Below, in pieces: positions 1-7,483 of a stretch of 31,037 nucleotides of DNA; positions within the stretch are counted from its first letter, which is position 1, and every line of letters starts with the position of its first letter. The stretch comes from JBAPRR01 sp049281195. Lineage in GTDB: Bacteria > Actinomycetota > Acidimicrobiia > Acidimicrobiales > CAVXTF01. A program made the position numbers and the translations under genes. The stretch spans positions 1 to 31,037 of the forward strand of contig JBAPRR010000225.1 in the NCBI GenBank assembly GCA_049281195.1, given 5' to 3'. The notes under the pieces were generated by a model, which was not told the origin of the DNA, made no database searches, and saw nothing but the letters and a program-made list of their open reading frames with translations.

Positions 1-365
1 GCCCACCGGATGCTCGCGGGCGAGATCGTGCCGTCCTCATCAGGAACGGTATGGAACTGCACCCCGCTGTTCTCTGCCGCGGCGCCGTCTTCAAACGCGA
101 CGACATGTTGACGGCGTCCTGCGATCACCGACGTCGCCCGGCGTGAGAGCACTCGTACGGCGAGTTGGTTGGCCATCGTCCCCGAAGGGACGTAGATGGC
201 GGCCTGTTTTCCCACTCTGGCCGCAAAGCGCTCTTCGAGTCGCGAGACGGTGGGATCCTCGCCGTAGACGTCGTCGCCCACTTCGGCTTCCGACATCGCT
301 TTTCGCATCGCGTCCGTGGGACGCGTGACGGTGTCACTTCTCAGATCGACGAATCCGTTTGTCAT
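1..365 (-). CDS. ltaE: Low-specificity L-threonine aldolase, N-terminal part (runs off the window)
   Basis: Reading the minus strand from an ATG at 363-365 gives 121 codons that continue past base 1. The product starts MTNGFVDLRSDTVTRP, followed by an AMRKAMSEAEVGDDVYGED segment. This is the highly conserved N-terminus of PLP-dependent threonine aldolases (fold type I), which cleave L-threonine or L-allo-threonine to glycine and acetaldehyde in the cytoplasm. The later segment YVPSGTMANQLAVRV matches the phosphate-binding region of the family. The PLP-binding lysine, normally near residue 200, lies outside the window. The start lies just upstream of trpG/pabA, whose stop codon is 10 bp away (375-377). 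Both genes are on the minus strand, so trpG is transcribed first and the aldolase may be co-transcribed with it. No strong ribosome binding site is visible. Confidence 0.9.
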   Translation of the reverse strand, partial: MTNGFVDLRSDTVTRPTDAMRKAMSEAEVGDDVYGEDPTVSRLEERFAARVGKQAAIYVPSGTMANQLAVRVLSRRATSVIAGRRQHVVAFEDGAAAENSGVQFHTVPDEDGTISPASIRW

Positions 366-374
366 CAGGTGGTG

Positions 375-965
375 TCAGCAGCGTGCTGAAGCCGCGAGTG
401 TCAGGAAATTCTGGAGCAACTGCGGTCCCGTCGTCGTGAGAACCGATTCCGGGTGGAACTGCACCCCCTCGAGCTGCAACTCCTTGTGGCGTAGTCCCAT
501 GATGACGCCGTCCGGTGCGGTCGCCGTCACCTCGAGAACCGAAGGAACCATCTCGGCATCGACCACCAGAGAGTGGTAGCGCGTCGCCACGAAGGGATTG
601 GGAAGCCCATCGAACACGCCCGCTCCGTCATGGCTCACTGCCGATGTCTTTCCGTGCATGATCGAGGGGGCCAGCACGATTTTGCCGCCGAAGACCTGCC
701 CGATGCACTGGTGGCCGAGGCAAACCCCGAGGATCGGGATCTCGCCCGCCAGCTGCTCGACGACCGCCATGCTGATGCCGGCATCCTCGGGACGTCCCGG
801 TCCGGGAGAGATGACGACAGCGTCCGGAGCCTGTTGTCTGATGCCGTCCACATCGATCGCATCGTTTCGGTACACGACAGGCTCAGCGCCGAGCTCGCCC
901 AGTTCCTGGACGAGGTTGTAGACGAAGGAGTCGTAGTTGTCGATGAGCAGAACCCGGGGAGCCAT
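375..965 (-). CDS. trpG: Glutamine amidotransferase, anthranilate / aminodeoxychorismate synthase component II
   Basis: This 196-residue class I glutamine amidotransferase is full length for TrpG/PabA. It starts with the typical RVLLIDNYDSFVYNL. The oxyanion segment SPGPGRPEDAG lies near residue 53. The nucleophile is Cys82 in GVCLGHQ, and the triad is completed by His171 and Glu173 in FHPES. It supplies ammonia from glutamine to a chorismate-using partner subunit (TrpE or PabB), which is not in this window. In many actinobacteria this gene lies beside crgA and the cell-division/kinase cluster, as it does here, and there it is often annotated trpG or pabA. Sequence alone does not decide between tryptophan and folate synthesis; one subunit may serve both. 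It is divergent from crgA with a gap of 58 bp. Confidence 0.93.
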   Translation of the reverse strand: MAPRVLLIDNYDSFVYNLVQELGELGAEPVVYRNDAIDVDGIRQQAPDAVVISPGPGRPEDAGISMAVVEQLAGEIPILGVCLGHQCIGQVFGGKIVLAPSIMHGKTSAVSHDGAGVFDGLPNPFVATRYHSLVVDAEMVPSVLEVTATAPDGVIMGLRHKELQLEGVQFHPESVLTTTGPQLLQNFLTLAASARC

Positions 966-1023
966 CGCTGGTCGATGCTACCGGCGCAGGCAAAGGCCCA
1001 GGTCTTGAGTATCCTCGTCGCCG

Positions 1024-1329
1024 ATGGCGAGCGGGAAGCAAGGACCGGGAGGAGCGTCGCGCAAAGGACGCTCGACGGGCAGGGCTACGACCCGCGCCGT
1101 CAAGCAGCCTCAGACGGCCAGCGCCCGTTACACCCCTCCCATCCCGCGAAACCGCAAGGTGAGCCCGAAATGGATGGGAGTGGCCATCCTGGCCTCGTTT
1201 GTGCTCGGAGCGGCCGTGATCATCCTCAGCTACGTGGAGGTCCTGCCCGACCACGGCTCAGGCTGGTACCTCGCCGCAGGGATCGTCCTCATGGTGACGG
1301 GCCTCGGGCTCGCCACCCAATATCACTGA
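1024..1329 (+). CDS. crgA: Cell division protein CrgA
   Basis: The product is a 101-residue small membrane protein. Residues 1-50 form a basic cytoplasmic N-terminus ending in SARYTPPIPRNRKVSPKW. Two hydrophobic segments follow (about 51-69 and 81-97), joined by a short loop with Pro, Asp and Gly-Trp. This is the CrgA (UPF0233) layout: two transmembrane helices, an SPxW motif before the first, and a C-terminus like GLATQYH. CrgA is an actinobacterial divisome protein that contacts FtsZ, FtsI and FtsQ and influences septum assembly. The position next to a trpG/pabA gene matches the usual actinobacterial neighbourhood. The pknA/pknB, pbpA and rodA genes often found nearby are absent on this side. 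The gene ends 5 bp before the stop of the convergent thiolase gene. Confidence 0.9.
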   Translation: MASGKQGPGGASRKGRSTGRATTRAVKQPQTASARYTPPIPRNRKVSPKWMGVAILASFVLGAAVIILSYVEVLPDHGSGWYLAAGIVLMVTGLGLATQYH

Positions 1330-1333
1330 GGGC

Positions 1334-2512
1334 TCAGCCGAGCCTCTCGATGATGGTGGCGTTGGCCAGCCCACCGCCCTCGCACATGGTCTGGAGGCCG
1401 TATCGGCCGCCGGTGCACTCGAGCTCGTTGAGCAGGGTCGCCATCAGCTTCGCTCCCGATGCCCCGAGAGGGTGACCGATGGCGATCGCTCCACCGTTCA
1501 CGTTCACCTTCGACATGTCGGGGTGAAGCTCCTTCTCCCACGCGAGCACCACTGATGCGAAAGCCTCGTTGATCTCGACCAGGTCGATGTCGTCCATGGT
1601 GAGCTTGCCCCGGTCGAGCACCGCCTTGGTGGCCGGGATCGGTCCGGTGAGCATCGTGACGGGGTCGACACCTGCCAGAGCGAAGGAGTGGAACCGGGCC
1701 CGTGGGGTCAGGCCGAGTGCGTTCGCCTTCTCCTCGCTCATGATCAGGACCGCTGCCGCACCGTCTGTGATCTGGGAAGAGTTTCCGGCCGTGACCATGC
1801 CGTCGGGCTTGAATGCCGGCTTCAGATTGGCCAGCACCTCGACCGTCGTGCCCGGGCGGATCCCCTCATCGGTGGACAGAACTTCGTCGGTGAGCTTGCC
1901 CTCGTCGTCCTTGATGGTCACAGGCACGATCTCGCGCTCGAAGCGGCCTTCGGCGGTGGCCTGTGCGGCGAATGACTGAGAGCGGGCGCTGAACTCGTCG
2001 AGCTGTTCGCGGGTAAGCCCCCACTGCTCGGCTATGAGCTCAGCCGAGATGCCCTGGGAGACCAGGCCTCCACGCTCTTGGTAGCGGGCCATAACCGCAG
2101 GACCGAACGGAAAGCCGAGGTCCCGGACCACCGAAGATCCCATCGGAGTGTGGGTCATGTGCTCGATTCCGGCGGCAATTACGACGTCGTAAGCACCCGC
2201 GATGACTCCCTGAGCTGCGAAGTGCAGGGCCTGCTGCGAGGAGCCGCACTGCCTGTCGATCGAGGTGGCGGGCACCGATTCGGGGAACCCGGCTGCGAGA
2301 ACGGCATTGCGGCCCACGTTGATGGCCTGCTCGGCGACCTGCATCACGCAACCCATGATCACGTCGTCGATCAGAGCGGGGTCGAGGTCATTGCGCTCCA
2401 CCAGGGCCTTCAGGGGCTCGGCGGCGAGGTCGACCGCGTGCCAGCCGCGGAGCTTGCCGTTGCGCTTACCTCCGGCGGTGCGAACTGCGTCGACGATTAC
2501 GGCACTGGTCAT
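1334..2512 (-). CDS. Acetyl-CoA C-acyltransferase (thiolase)
   Basis: This 392-residue thiolase has all catalytic parts. Cys89 sits in the CGSSQQAL acylation site, His347 in the GHPLGASGA motif and Cys377 in the MCEGGGLANA base motif, and NEAFA is present. It would catalyse thiolytic cleavage of 3-ketoacyl-CoA, or the reverse condensation, in the cytoplasm. The sequence resembles the acyl-CoA/steroid degradation type (for example FadA5) more than a dedicated acetoacetyl-CoA synthase, but the substrate is not decided by sequence. The start at 2510-2512 is chosen because AGGAG lies about 8 bases upstream and the family begins at this point. Extending to 2602 would translate the repeat array in the leader. 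The divergent partner is a hotdog thioesterase, and the shared region holds a perfect palindrome, so regulation by a TetR-type repressor is plausible. Confidence 0.93.
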   Translation of the reverse strand: MTSAVIVDAVRTAGGKRNGKLRGWHAVDLAAEPLKALVERNDLDPALIDDVIMGCVMQVAEQAINVGRNAVLAAGFPESVPATSIDRQCGSSQQALHFAAQGVIAGAYDVVIAAGIEHMTHTPMGSSVVRDLGFPFGPAVMARYQERGGLVSQGISAELIAEQWGLTREQLDEFSARSQSFAAQATAEGRFEREIVPVTIKDDEGKLTDEVLSTDEGIRPGTTVEVLANLKPAFKPDGMVTAGNSSQITDGAAAVLIMSEEKANALGLTPRARFHSFALAGVDPVTMLTGPIPATKAVLDRGKLTMDDIDLVEINEAFASVVLAWEKELHPDMSKVNVNGGAIAIGHPLGASGAKLMATLLNELECTGGRYGLQTMCEGGGLANATIIERLG

Positions 2513-2537
2513 GGGGGGCTCTCCTTCGATCCGGTGC

Positions 2538-2596
2538 GAAACTTGAAGGTCCGAACTTGACGGCTCAAAACTGGACTGGCCAAAACTTGACCGGCC
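2538..2596. repeat. Imperfect ~15-bp tandem array in the thiolase leader
   Basis: Four adjacent units of 15, 14, 15 and 15 bases (2538-2552, 2553-2566, 2567-2581, 2582-2596) share the pattern (A)AACTTGA(C)NGG(C)C on the plus strand. The array lies between the thiolase start and the perfect palindrome at 2587-2602, and its last unit forms the left arm of that palindrome. It could be a set of degenerate operator half-sites. It could also be a slipped repeat, which is a simpler explanation but would not by itself explain the link to the palindrome. Confidence 0.6.
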
Positions 2597-2602
2597 GGTC
2601 AA
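2587..2602. promoter_or_regulatory. Perfect 16-bp palindrome, candidate TetR-family operator
   Basis: The bases TTGACCGGCCGGTCAA read the same on both strands. The palindrome is in the 184-bp space between the divergent thiolase and thioesterase genes, 75 bp from the thiolase start and 95 bp from the thioesterase start. Operators of the form ACCGNNCGGT inside a longer palindrome are common for actinobacterial TetR regulators of acyl-CoA metabolism. No regulator gene is present in this window, so the cognate protein is unknown. Confidence 0.5.
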
Positions 2603-2696
2603 TAACTCACGGTGGATGGTACCCGGCCAGGCGCACCTCCGCTACGCCGCTTCGCTACCGTGATCGCAGATCGTCGCCTAGCCGAAACGAGAAGTC

Positions 2697-3248
2697 ATGG
2701 AAATGAGTAATGAGCCTCGTAGAGACATGCAGCGCTGGTTGGGCGACGGAGGCATGGAGATCATCGGTCTGGTGGGAGGAGGGTTCACCGGATACGGCGT
2801 CGACGGGGAGGATCTCGGTTGGGCCGAGGCCAACTGGACCCCGACCAAGCTGGCCTGCAACCCGCACGGGACCGCCCAAGCCGGAGTTCACGCGCTTCTG
2901 CTCGACGCTTCCATCAATTTCGCCATCAACGCCGCACTCCGGGGTCGCGACCGCACGCGGGGGACACTCGAGATGAAGACCGAGACGATGCGCCCAGCGG
3001 CTCTCGGTCAGCCCTTCAAGGTACGTGGCGAGGTGGTCCGGATGGCCCGTCAGGTGGCATACGGCGAGGCCACGGTGCACGACTCAGAGGGTCAGCTCAT
3101 CAGCAGGGCTACAGGGACGTTTCTTCTTCACCGCCCGGAAGCTGCCCGGCAAAAAGAACCGGCCCAACAAGAGGAGGCCCAACAAGAAGCGGCCCAACAA
3201 GAAGCGGCCCAACAAGAAGCGACAGAGTCAGAACAAGGACGAGGGTGA
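2697..3248 (+). CDS. PaaI/hotdog-fold thioesterase with a repeat tail
   Basis: The 183-residue product has a single hotdog domain in residues 25-142. Typical PaaI-type segments are visible: N-P-H-G-T-A-Q-A-G-V around the active-site helix, a central ALLLDASINFAINAAL helix, a substrate strand TRGTLEMKTETMRP, and a closing RATGTF strand. Members hydrolyse acyl-CoA thioesters in the cytoplasm, which suits the divergent thiolase. From about residue 143 the tail is a run of AQQEA repeats encoded by four copies of a 15-bp unit. Codon third positions in this tail are poor in GC in the listed frame. In the +1 frame they are GC-rich and would encode a basic (PNKKR)n tail, so a one-base frameshift near 3115 is suspected. 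The stop codon overlaps the GTG start of the next gene. Confidence 0.8.
   Translation: MEMSNEPRRDMQRWLGDGGMEIIGLVGGGFTGYGVDGEDLGWAEANWTPTKLACNPHGTAQAGVHALLLDASINFAINAALRGRDRTRGTLEMKTETMRPAALGQPFKVRGEVVRMARQVAYGEATVHDSEGQLISRATGTFLLHRPEAARQKEPAQQEEAQQEAAQQEAAQQEATESEQGRG
3164..3223 (+). repeat. Four tandem 15-bp units inside the thioesterase gene
   Basis: The unit CCCAACAAGAAGCGG is present at 3164-3178 (with GAGG in place of AGCGG), 3179-3193, 3194-3208 and 3209-3223 (last base changed). Because the period is a multiple of three it keeps the reading frame. It encodes AQQEA in the gene's own frame and PNKKR in the next frame. Confidence 0.9.
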
Positions 3249-4054
3249 GCTTGGCGACGGCGACGGCGGTCGCGGCGCTCGGGGTGGTCGAACCCCGGCG
3301 TCCGAAGGGTCGCCTTGTGCCCGTTTCGGCACCCGATCCAGGTCCCGGGGTCTGCAAAATCTGCCGCGGACCGGCGCGCCACAGGGTGGCTTACTGCTGG
3401 TGCTGCACCCGGGTCTGCGCAAGCCTCGGAATGATCCCGTCCCGGGTTCCGCCGGTGATCCCGGTGGGCCTTTGTGCGACCGGTGACGCTTGGAACACGT
3501 CCCTGCGCCGTTACAAGGACGCGCCGGTCGCCGCGGCGAGGCGTCACTTCGCGGAGCTCATCGCCGGTGAGGTGGAGAGCTTTCTCCGGGGCAATGAGCG
3601 TGACGTCGAAGAGCTGACGGGCGGCTTCGACTCCTACTGCGTCGTCCCGTCATCGAGAACACAACGACTCCGTGATGCGATGCACCCACTTTCGAAGGTG
3701 CTGGCTCGAGTGGAGTTTCTTGGTGGACTCGAGGTGCTCCGGCTGGCGCCTTCCTCCTCGCATTCCACCTCACATGCCGGCCACATGAAACCGAGTTCCC
3801 TTGCGTTCGTGGTGAGCGACCCGGCGATGGCACACGGAAGAAGAGTGCTCGTGGTTGACGACAGCTGGGTCACGGGATCCCGGGCACTGAGCGCCGTGAG
3901 TGTCCTGGCCGGCGCCGGTTCGACCGTGGCCGGCGTGCTTGTACTCGGACGCCTGATCAACCCCGCAGCATCGGAGTACTCGCATCAGTGGTGGGAGTCT
4001 GTTGTGAACCCACGCGGTGTGGTGAACCCCGGCCAAGAGAGAGTCGCGCTGTAG
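3245..4054 (+). CDS. ComF-like phosphoribosyltransferase-fold protein with N-terminal zinc finger
   Basis: The start is set at GTG 3245, which overlaps the TGA of the preceding gene (GTGA), giving 269 residues. Near residue 35 lies a cysteine-rich segment, VCKICRGPARHRVAYCWCC, which looks like a zinc-binding finger. The rest resembles type I phosphoribosyltransferases: a CVVPSSRTQR segment in the middle and the PRPP-binding strand and loop RRVLVVDDSWVTGSRALSA near residues 197-215. This order (finger, then PRTase) is that of ComF/GntX-like proteins, whose biochemical role is often unclear although some take part in DNA uptake. The overlap suggests translational coupling to the thioesterase gene. 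The product is less conserved than a standard ComF, so no gene symbol is given. Confidence 0.75.
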   Translation: MSLATATAVAALGVVEPRRPKGRLVPVSAPDPGPGVCKICRGPARHRVAYCWCCTRVCASLGMIPSRVPPVIPVGLCATGDAWNTSLRRYKDAPVAAARRHFAELIAGEVESFLRGNERDVEELTGGFDSYCVVPSSRTQRLRDAMHPLSKVLARVEFLGGLEVLRLAPSSSHSTSHAGHMKPSSLAFVVSDPAMAHGRRVLVVDDSWVTGSRALSAVSVLAGAGSTVAGVLVLGRLINPAASEYSHQWWESVVNPRGVVNPGQERVAL

Positions 4055-4139
4055 CATCGCCGCGGGGCCTGGAAAGACCGGATTCGCATGCGGATGCATG
4101 CGGAGGCATGTATCCAGGCGTCTCATCAAGGGGAGGAAA

Positions 4140-6296
4140 GTGACGACCGCGGCAGTCAACAGTCAACCGAAGCCGAGCCGTCTCAAGAGCGCTTTCCTCA
4201 CGCGCCAACTTGATCAGTACCCCGGTCAGGGGATGCGCATCTTCTATCTGGGGATCGTGGTCATCACGACCATGACGCTCTACTACCTCTACTACGTAGA
4301 GGGCGCGGTCGTCCCCTTGATCCTTCCCTACTACCACATGTCGTTCCTGTACTTCCTTTACCTGTTGGTCGTGTCGAACGCGGTAGGTGCGGCAACGGCG
4401 TTCATCGGAGGCCTTTCAGACAGGATCGGCCGCGCCAATCTGACGATCATGGGAACGCTCATCATCGGGCTTGTCCAACTGGTCGGTGTGCCGAACATCC
4501 ACTCCAAGTTCGGCTTTGCTCTCGCCTACGTCGTCATCGGATTCGTGGAAGGGATCATCCTGGTTTCTACGCCGGCGATGATCCGGGACTTCTCCCCGCA
4601 GATGGGTCGGGCCTCGGCCATGGGCTTCTGGGCTCTCGGTCCCGTTGTCGGGAGCCTCGTCTCTGCGCTAGTGGCCAACCACACGCTCGCTCATCTGCCG
4701 CCTTGGCAGGACCAGTTCGTCATCTCGGGTGTCGTGTGCATGGTCATCGTGGTCATCGCGTTTTTCGGGCTACGCGAGTTGTCACCGAAGCTCCGGAACC
4801 AGTTGATGGTCTCGGAGACCGAACGCGTCCTCATAGAAGCGCGCGCGTTGGGCGTGGACGTCGAGGCGGCGACGGCTCGCCCGGTGCGTGCGATGTTGAA
4901 GCTCGACCTGATCTCGTCGTCGTTCGCCATTGCAGTATTCCTGCTCATCTATTACGTGTCGGTGAGCGTTCTGACCATCTTCTGGGTCGTCGTGTTCAAC
5001 CGCACCGCGGCGAACGCGAACGGGATCAACACCTGGTACTGGTCGGCCGACGCAATAACCCTGATCGCGGTCGGTGTCCTCTCCGACAAGTTGCGCGTAC
5101 GCAAACCGTTCATGGTGGTGGGTGCTGTCGGCACCATCGTCATGACCTTCGTTCTGATTTCGCAGACCGGGCACGGCACGACCACCGGTTACTACTCGAA
5201 CGTCTTCATGGTGGTGCTGCTCGGTGTGTTCATCGGGGTTGCATACACGCCGTGGATGGCGGGCTACACAGAGGCGGTCGAGGCTCACAACCCCGCGCTC
5301 ACGGCGACCGGCCTGGCGGTTTGGGGCTGGATCCTGCGGATCGTCGTCGCGGTGTCGTTCCTCGTGCTGCCGAGGGTGATCACGACCGCAACCACGCTCA
5401 CCGACCACTACACCGCCGGAACCGAATTGCAGGCCTTCCAGTCGGCACAGCCCTACGTGCCTTCACTGGTACCTGGAACAAAGGCACCCGCTCCGGCGCC
5501 GGCTTCGATCGTCTCCACACTCAAGTCCATCGGCCAGCCCGGGCCGGACGCGCTGGCGCAGATCCTGACCAACTTCCCGAAGACGCACCCGAGCAGCCTC
5601 ACCGAGCTCCAGGCGTTCCAGGCCGCGCAGCCGTACGTGCCCTCGACCGCAGCCGGCGCAGCGATCCCGCCCGTCGCGCCGGCGAGCGTCATCGCCGAGC
5701 TGCGCGCCACGGGCGAGAAGGGGCCGATAGCCCTGGCTGCGATCCTCGTGGCCTATCCGGCCAGCCACAACGCCACCATTGCGGCCGGATCGATCCCCGC
5801 TTCAGACGGAGGTATAGGCGAGGCGCTCGCCCTGCTCAGCTTCCAACCGCTGGCTTCGAACATCCAAGCGGGCAAGCCGGTCACAAGCGCGCAGATTCAG
5901 AAGGTCTCCGATCCGAACCTTCAGCAGGTGCTGCGAGACGAGATCCTACTGGTGCCGCCGAACACAGAGGCGGCCGCGCTCCTGCGGTTCCAACCCATCG
6001 CCACGGACATCCAGAACGGGAAAACCGTTTCCAATGCACAGATCGCAAGCGTCGGTGCGAGCGATCTCGAGTCCCTTCTCCATCAGGAGATGGTCATCAT
6101 CCCGGCCCAGAAGGCCTCTCCCAACGAATGGAAGAGATGGTGGTGGGTCTGTATGGGAGGTCAGGTCATCTTCCTGATCCTCATCTTCTTCATGAAGGGT
6201 CGATGGAGTCCTGCAGCCGCTAAGCGGGATCTGGAGGATCGGGACCGCATCGTGGCAGAAGAACTATCGCACTTGCGTCCCGAACCGGTCACCTGA
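4140..6296 (+). CDS. Major facilitator superfamily transporter with a large duplicated insertion
   Basis: The 718-residue product has about 12 membrane segments. TM1 contains IFYLGIVVITTMTLYYLYYV. The loop 2-3 motif GGLSDRIGRANL is the classic MFS motif A, and a related SDKLRVRKP follows TM8. Most MFS carriers are 400-500 residues long. Here about 240 extra residues (roughly 420-660) separate TM11 from TM12, and TM12 contains WWWVCMGGQVIFLILIFFM. The insertion is rich in Ala, Pro and Gln and holds two pairs of internal duplications; by topology it should lie outside the cell. The GTG at 4140 is preferred because AGGGGAGG precedes it, although the spacing is short; an in-frame ATG lies at 4098. 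It is followed by an aldo/keto reductase and catabolic genes, so it probably imports their substrate, which is not identified. Confidence 0.85.
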   Translation: MTTAAVNSQPKPSRLKSAFLTRQLDQYPGQGMRIFYLGIVVITTMTLYYLYYVEGAVVPLILPYYHMSFLYFLYLLVVSNAVGAATAFIGGLSDRIGRANLTIMGTLIIGLVQLVGVPNIHSKFGFALAYVVIGFVEGIILVSTPAMIRDFSPQMGRASAMGFWALGPVVGSLVSALVANHTLAHLPPWQDQFVISGVVCMVIVVIAFFGLRELSPKLRNQLMVSETERVLIEARALGVDVEAATARPVRAMLKLDLISSSFAIAVFLLIYYVSVSVLTIFWVVVFNRTAANANGINTWYWSADAITLIAVGVLSDKLRVRKPFMVVGAVGTIVMTFVLISQTGHGTTTGYYSNVFMVVLLGVFIGVAYTPWMAGYTEAVEAHNPALTATGLAVWGWILRIVVAVSFLVLPRVITTATTLTDHYTAGTELQAFQSAQPYVPSLVPGTKAPAPAPASIVSTLKSIGQPGPDALAQILTNFPKTHPSSLTELQAFQAAQPYVPSTAAGAAIPPVAPASVIAELRATGEKGPIALAAILVAYPASHNATIAAGSIPASDGGIGEALALLSFQPLASNIQAGKPVTSAQIQKVSDPNLQQVLRDEILLVPPNTEAAALLRFQPIATDIQNGKTVSNAQIASVGASDLESLLHQEMVIIPAQKASPNEWKRWWWVCMGGQVIFLILIFFMKGRWSPAAAKRDLEDRDRIVAEELSHLRPEPVT
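5427..6110 (+). repeat. Two internal duplications in the MFS extracytoplasmic insertion
   Basis: Pair 1 starts with LQAFQSAQPYVPS at residue 430 and LQAFQAAQPYVPS at residue 490, a 60-residue period; both copies continue with an APASI/V segment and an ALAQIL or ALAAIL helix. Pair 2 starts with ALLSFQPLASNIQ at residue 564 and ALLRFQPIATDIQ at residue 613, a 49-residue period; both copies have (T/S)(S/N)AQI and end in a VP or IPA segment. The copies differ at many positions, so these are old duplications and not recent slippage. Confidence 0.85.
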
Positions 6297-6441
6297 TAGC
6301 GGGGTTTTCGCCGCCGGAACGTCGCAACTGGCGTCGATCCGGACGACTTGTTGCCACTTAGCTCAAGTGGGACTTCGCTGCCGCCGATGGGGGGCGTGGA
6401 GGGGCAGTTCCTCTTGCTCGTAGGCTGGCTGTCGATCGCTG

Positions 6442-6468
6442 TTCAATCCCGATTCAATAGCCATTCAA
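6442..6468 (+). promoter_or_regulatory. Three TTCAA elements at 11-bp spacing upstream of the aldo/keto reductase
   Basis: TTCAA occurs at 6442-6446, 6453-6457 and 6464-6468, each 11 bases from the next, so the elements lie on one face of the helix. They end 21 bases before the aldo/keto reductase start. Direct repeats of 11 bases with a (G/A)TTCA core are the known pattern for PhoB/PhoP-type OmpR-family regulators in actinobacteria. The match is by spacing and core only; the actual regulator is not known. Confidence 0.4.
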
Positions 6469-6489
6469 ACGAGACAGGAGAGATGACCC

Positions 6490-7464
6490 ATGGACATGGA
6501 GTTTCGACGCCTTGGCCGCTCCGGCTTGAAGGTCAGCGTCCTGTCTTTCGGCTCCTGGGTCACGTTCGGCCCTCAGATCGACGTGGGCCTCGCGGTTGAC
6601 TGCATCGGGGCGGCACGCGAAGCCGGCTGCAACTTCTTCGACAACGCCGAGTCGTACTCGGGTGGTGAGTCCGAACGGATCATGGGCGATGCGTTCAAGC
6701 GCCTCGGGTGGAAGCGCAACAGCTTCGTCGTGTCGACCAAGATCTTCTGGGGCCTCGACGACGTCCCGAACATGAAGAACACCCTTAACCGCAAGTACCT
6801 GCTCCAGGCGATCGACGGCTCGCTCGAAAGGCTGGGTGTCGACTTCGTCGATCTTCTGTTCTGCCATCGGGCCGATCCGAACACTCCCATCGAAGAGACC
6901 GTGTGGGCCATGTCGGACATCGTCTCGTCGGGAAAGGCTCTGTACTGGGGTACCTCGGAGTGGACCGCGGACGAGATCCGCGCCGCGTGGGACATCGCCG
7001 ACCGTCACCATCTGCACAAGCCGGTGATGGAGCAACCCGAATACAACATCTTCAACCGCCGCAAGGTCGAGCAGGAATACAAGCGTCTGTACGAGGACAT
7101 CGGTATCGGCCTCACTACGTGGAGCCCGCTCGCTTCGGGTCTTCTGACCGGCAAGTACACAGACGGTGTCCCCGAGGGAAGCCGCGCCGCTCTTCAGGGT
7201 TACGAATGGCTTCAGGGCATGGTCACCAACCCGGATCGCAACAAGCGCGTCCGTGACCTGAAGGAAGTGGCGGACAAGCTCGGGTGCACCATGTCCCAGT
7301 TGGCCATCGCGTGGTGCGCATCCAACAAGGACGTGTCGACTGTGATCACAGGTGCGAGCCGCGTGGAGCAGGTCCACGAGAACATGAAGGCGCTCGAGTA
7401 TGTCGGCCTGATCGACAAGGAGATAAAAGAGCGCATCGATGTGATCGTCTACTTCACCCCGTAA
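6490..7464 (+). CDS. Aldo/keto reductase, Kv-beta-like (AKR6 type)
   Basis: The 324-residue product is full length for an aldo/keto reductase. The catalytic tetrad is visible as Asp51 (FFDNAESY), Tyr56, Lys84 (VVSTKIFWG) and His126 (LLFCHRADP). The C-terminal NADPH-binding part includes WSPLASGLLTGKY and VITGASRVEQVHENMKAL. These features place it with the potassium-channel beta subunit and YghZ-like branch of NADPH-dependent carbonyl reductases. The physiological substrate is unknown. AGGAG lies about 8-10 bases upstream of ATG 6490. It sits between the MFS carrier (193 bp upstream) and a TauE-like exporter that begins 19 bp downstream, so it is probably in one unit with the latter. Confidence 0.92.
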   Translation: MDMEFRRLGRSGLKVSVLSFGSWVTFGPQIDVGLAVDCIGAAREAGCNFFDNAESYSGGESERIMGDAFKRLGWKRNSFVVSTKIFWGLDDVPNMKNTLNRKYLLQAIDGSLERLGVDFVDLLFCHRADPNTPIEETVWAMSDIVSSGKALYWGTSEWTADEIRAAWDIADRHHLHKPVMEQPEYNIFNRRKVEQEYKRLYEDIGIGLTTWSPLASGLLTGKYTDGVPEGSRAALQGYEWLQGMVTNPDRNKRVRDLKEVADKLGCTMSQLAIAWCASNKDVSTVITGASRVEQVHENMKALEYVGLIDKEIKERIDVIVYFTP

Positions 7465-7483
7465 ACCGAGACCGCGAATCGAA

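Noticed and set aside
573..1475. A 300-codon open frame on the plus strand across trpG and crgA
   Set aside because: It is antisense to the clear TrpG/PabA protein and out of frame with CrgA; the composition is Arg/Asp/Gly-rich without any fold, as expected for shadows in high-GC DNA.
4703..6223. A 506-codon open frame inside the MFS gene
   Set aside because: It is one frame off a well-supported transporter, and its Arg/Gly/His-rich sequence has no family features.
4140..6296. Assigning the MFS protein to a substrate such as oxalate/formate or an aromatic acid
   Set aside because: Only general MFS motifs can be read; the insertion is not a recognised substrate marker.
6454..7377. A 307-codon minus-strand frame opposite the aldo/keto reductase
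   Set aside because: It is antisense to an enzyme with a complete catalytic tetrad and shows no own motif.
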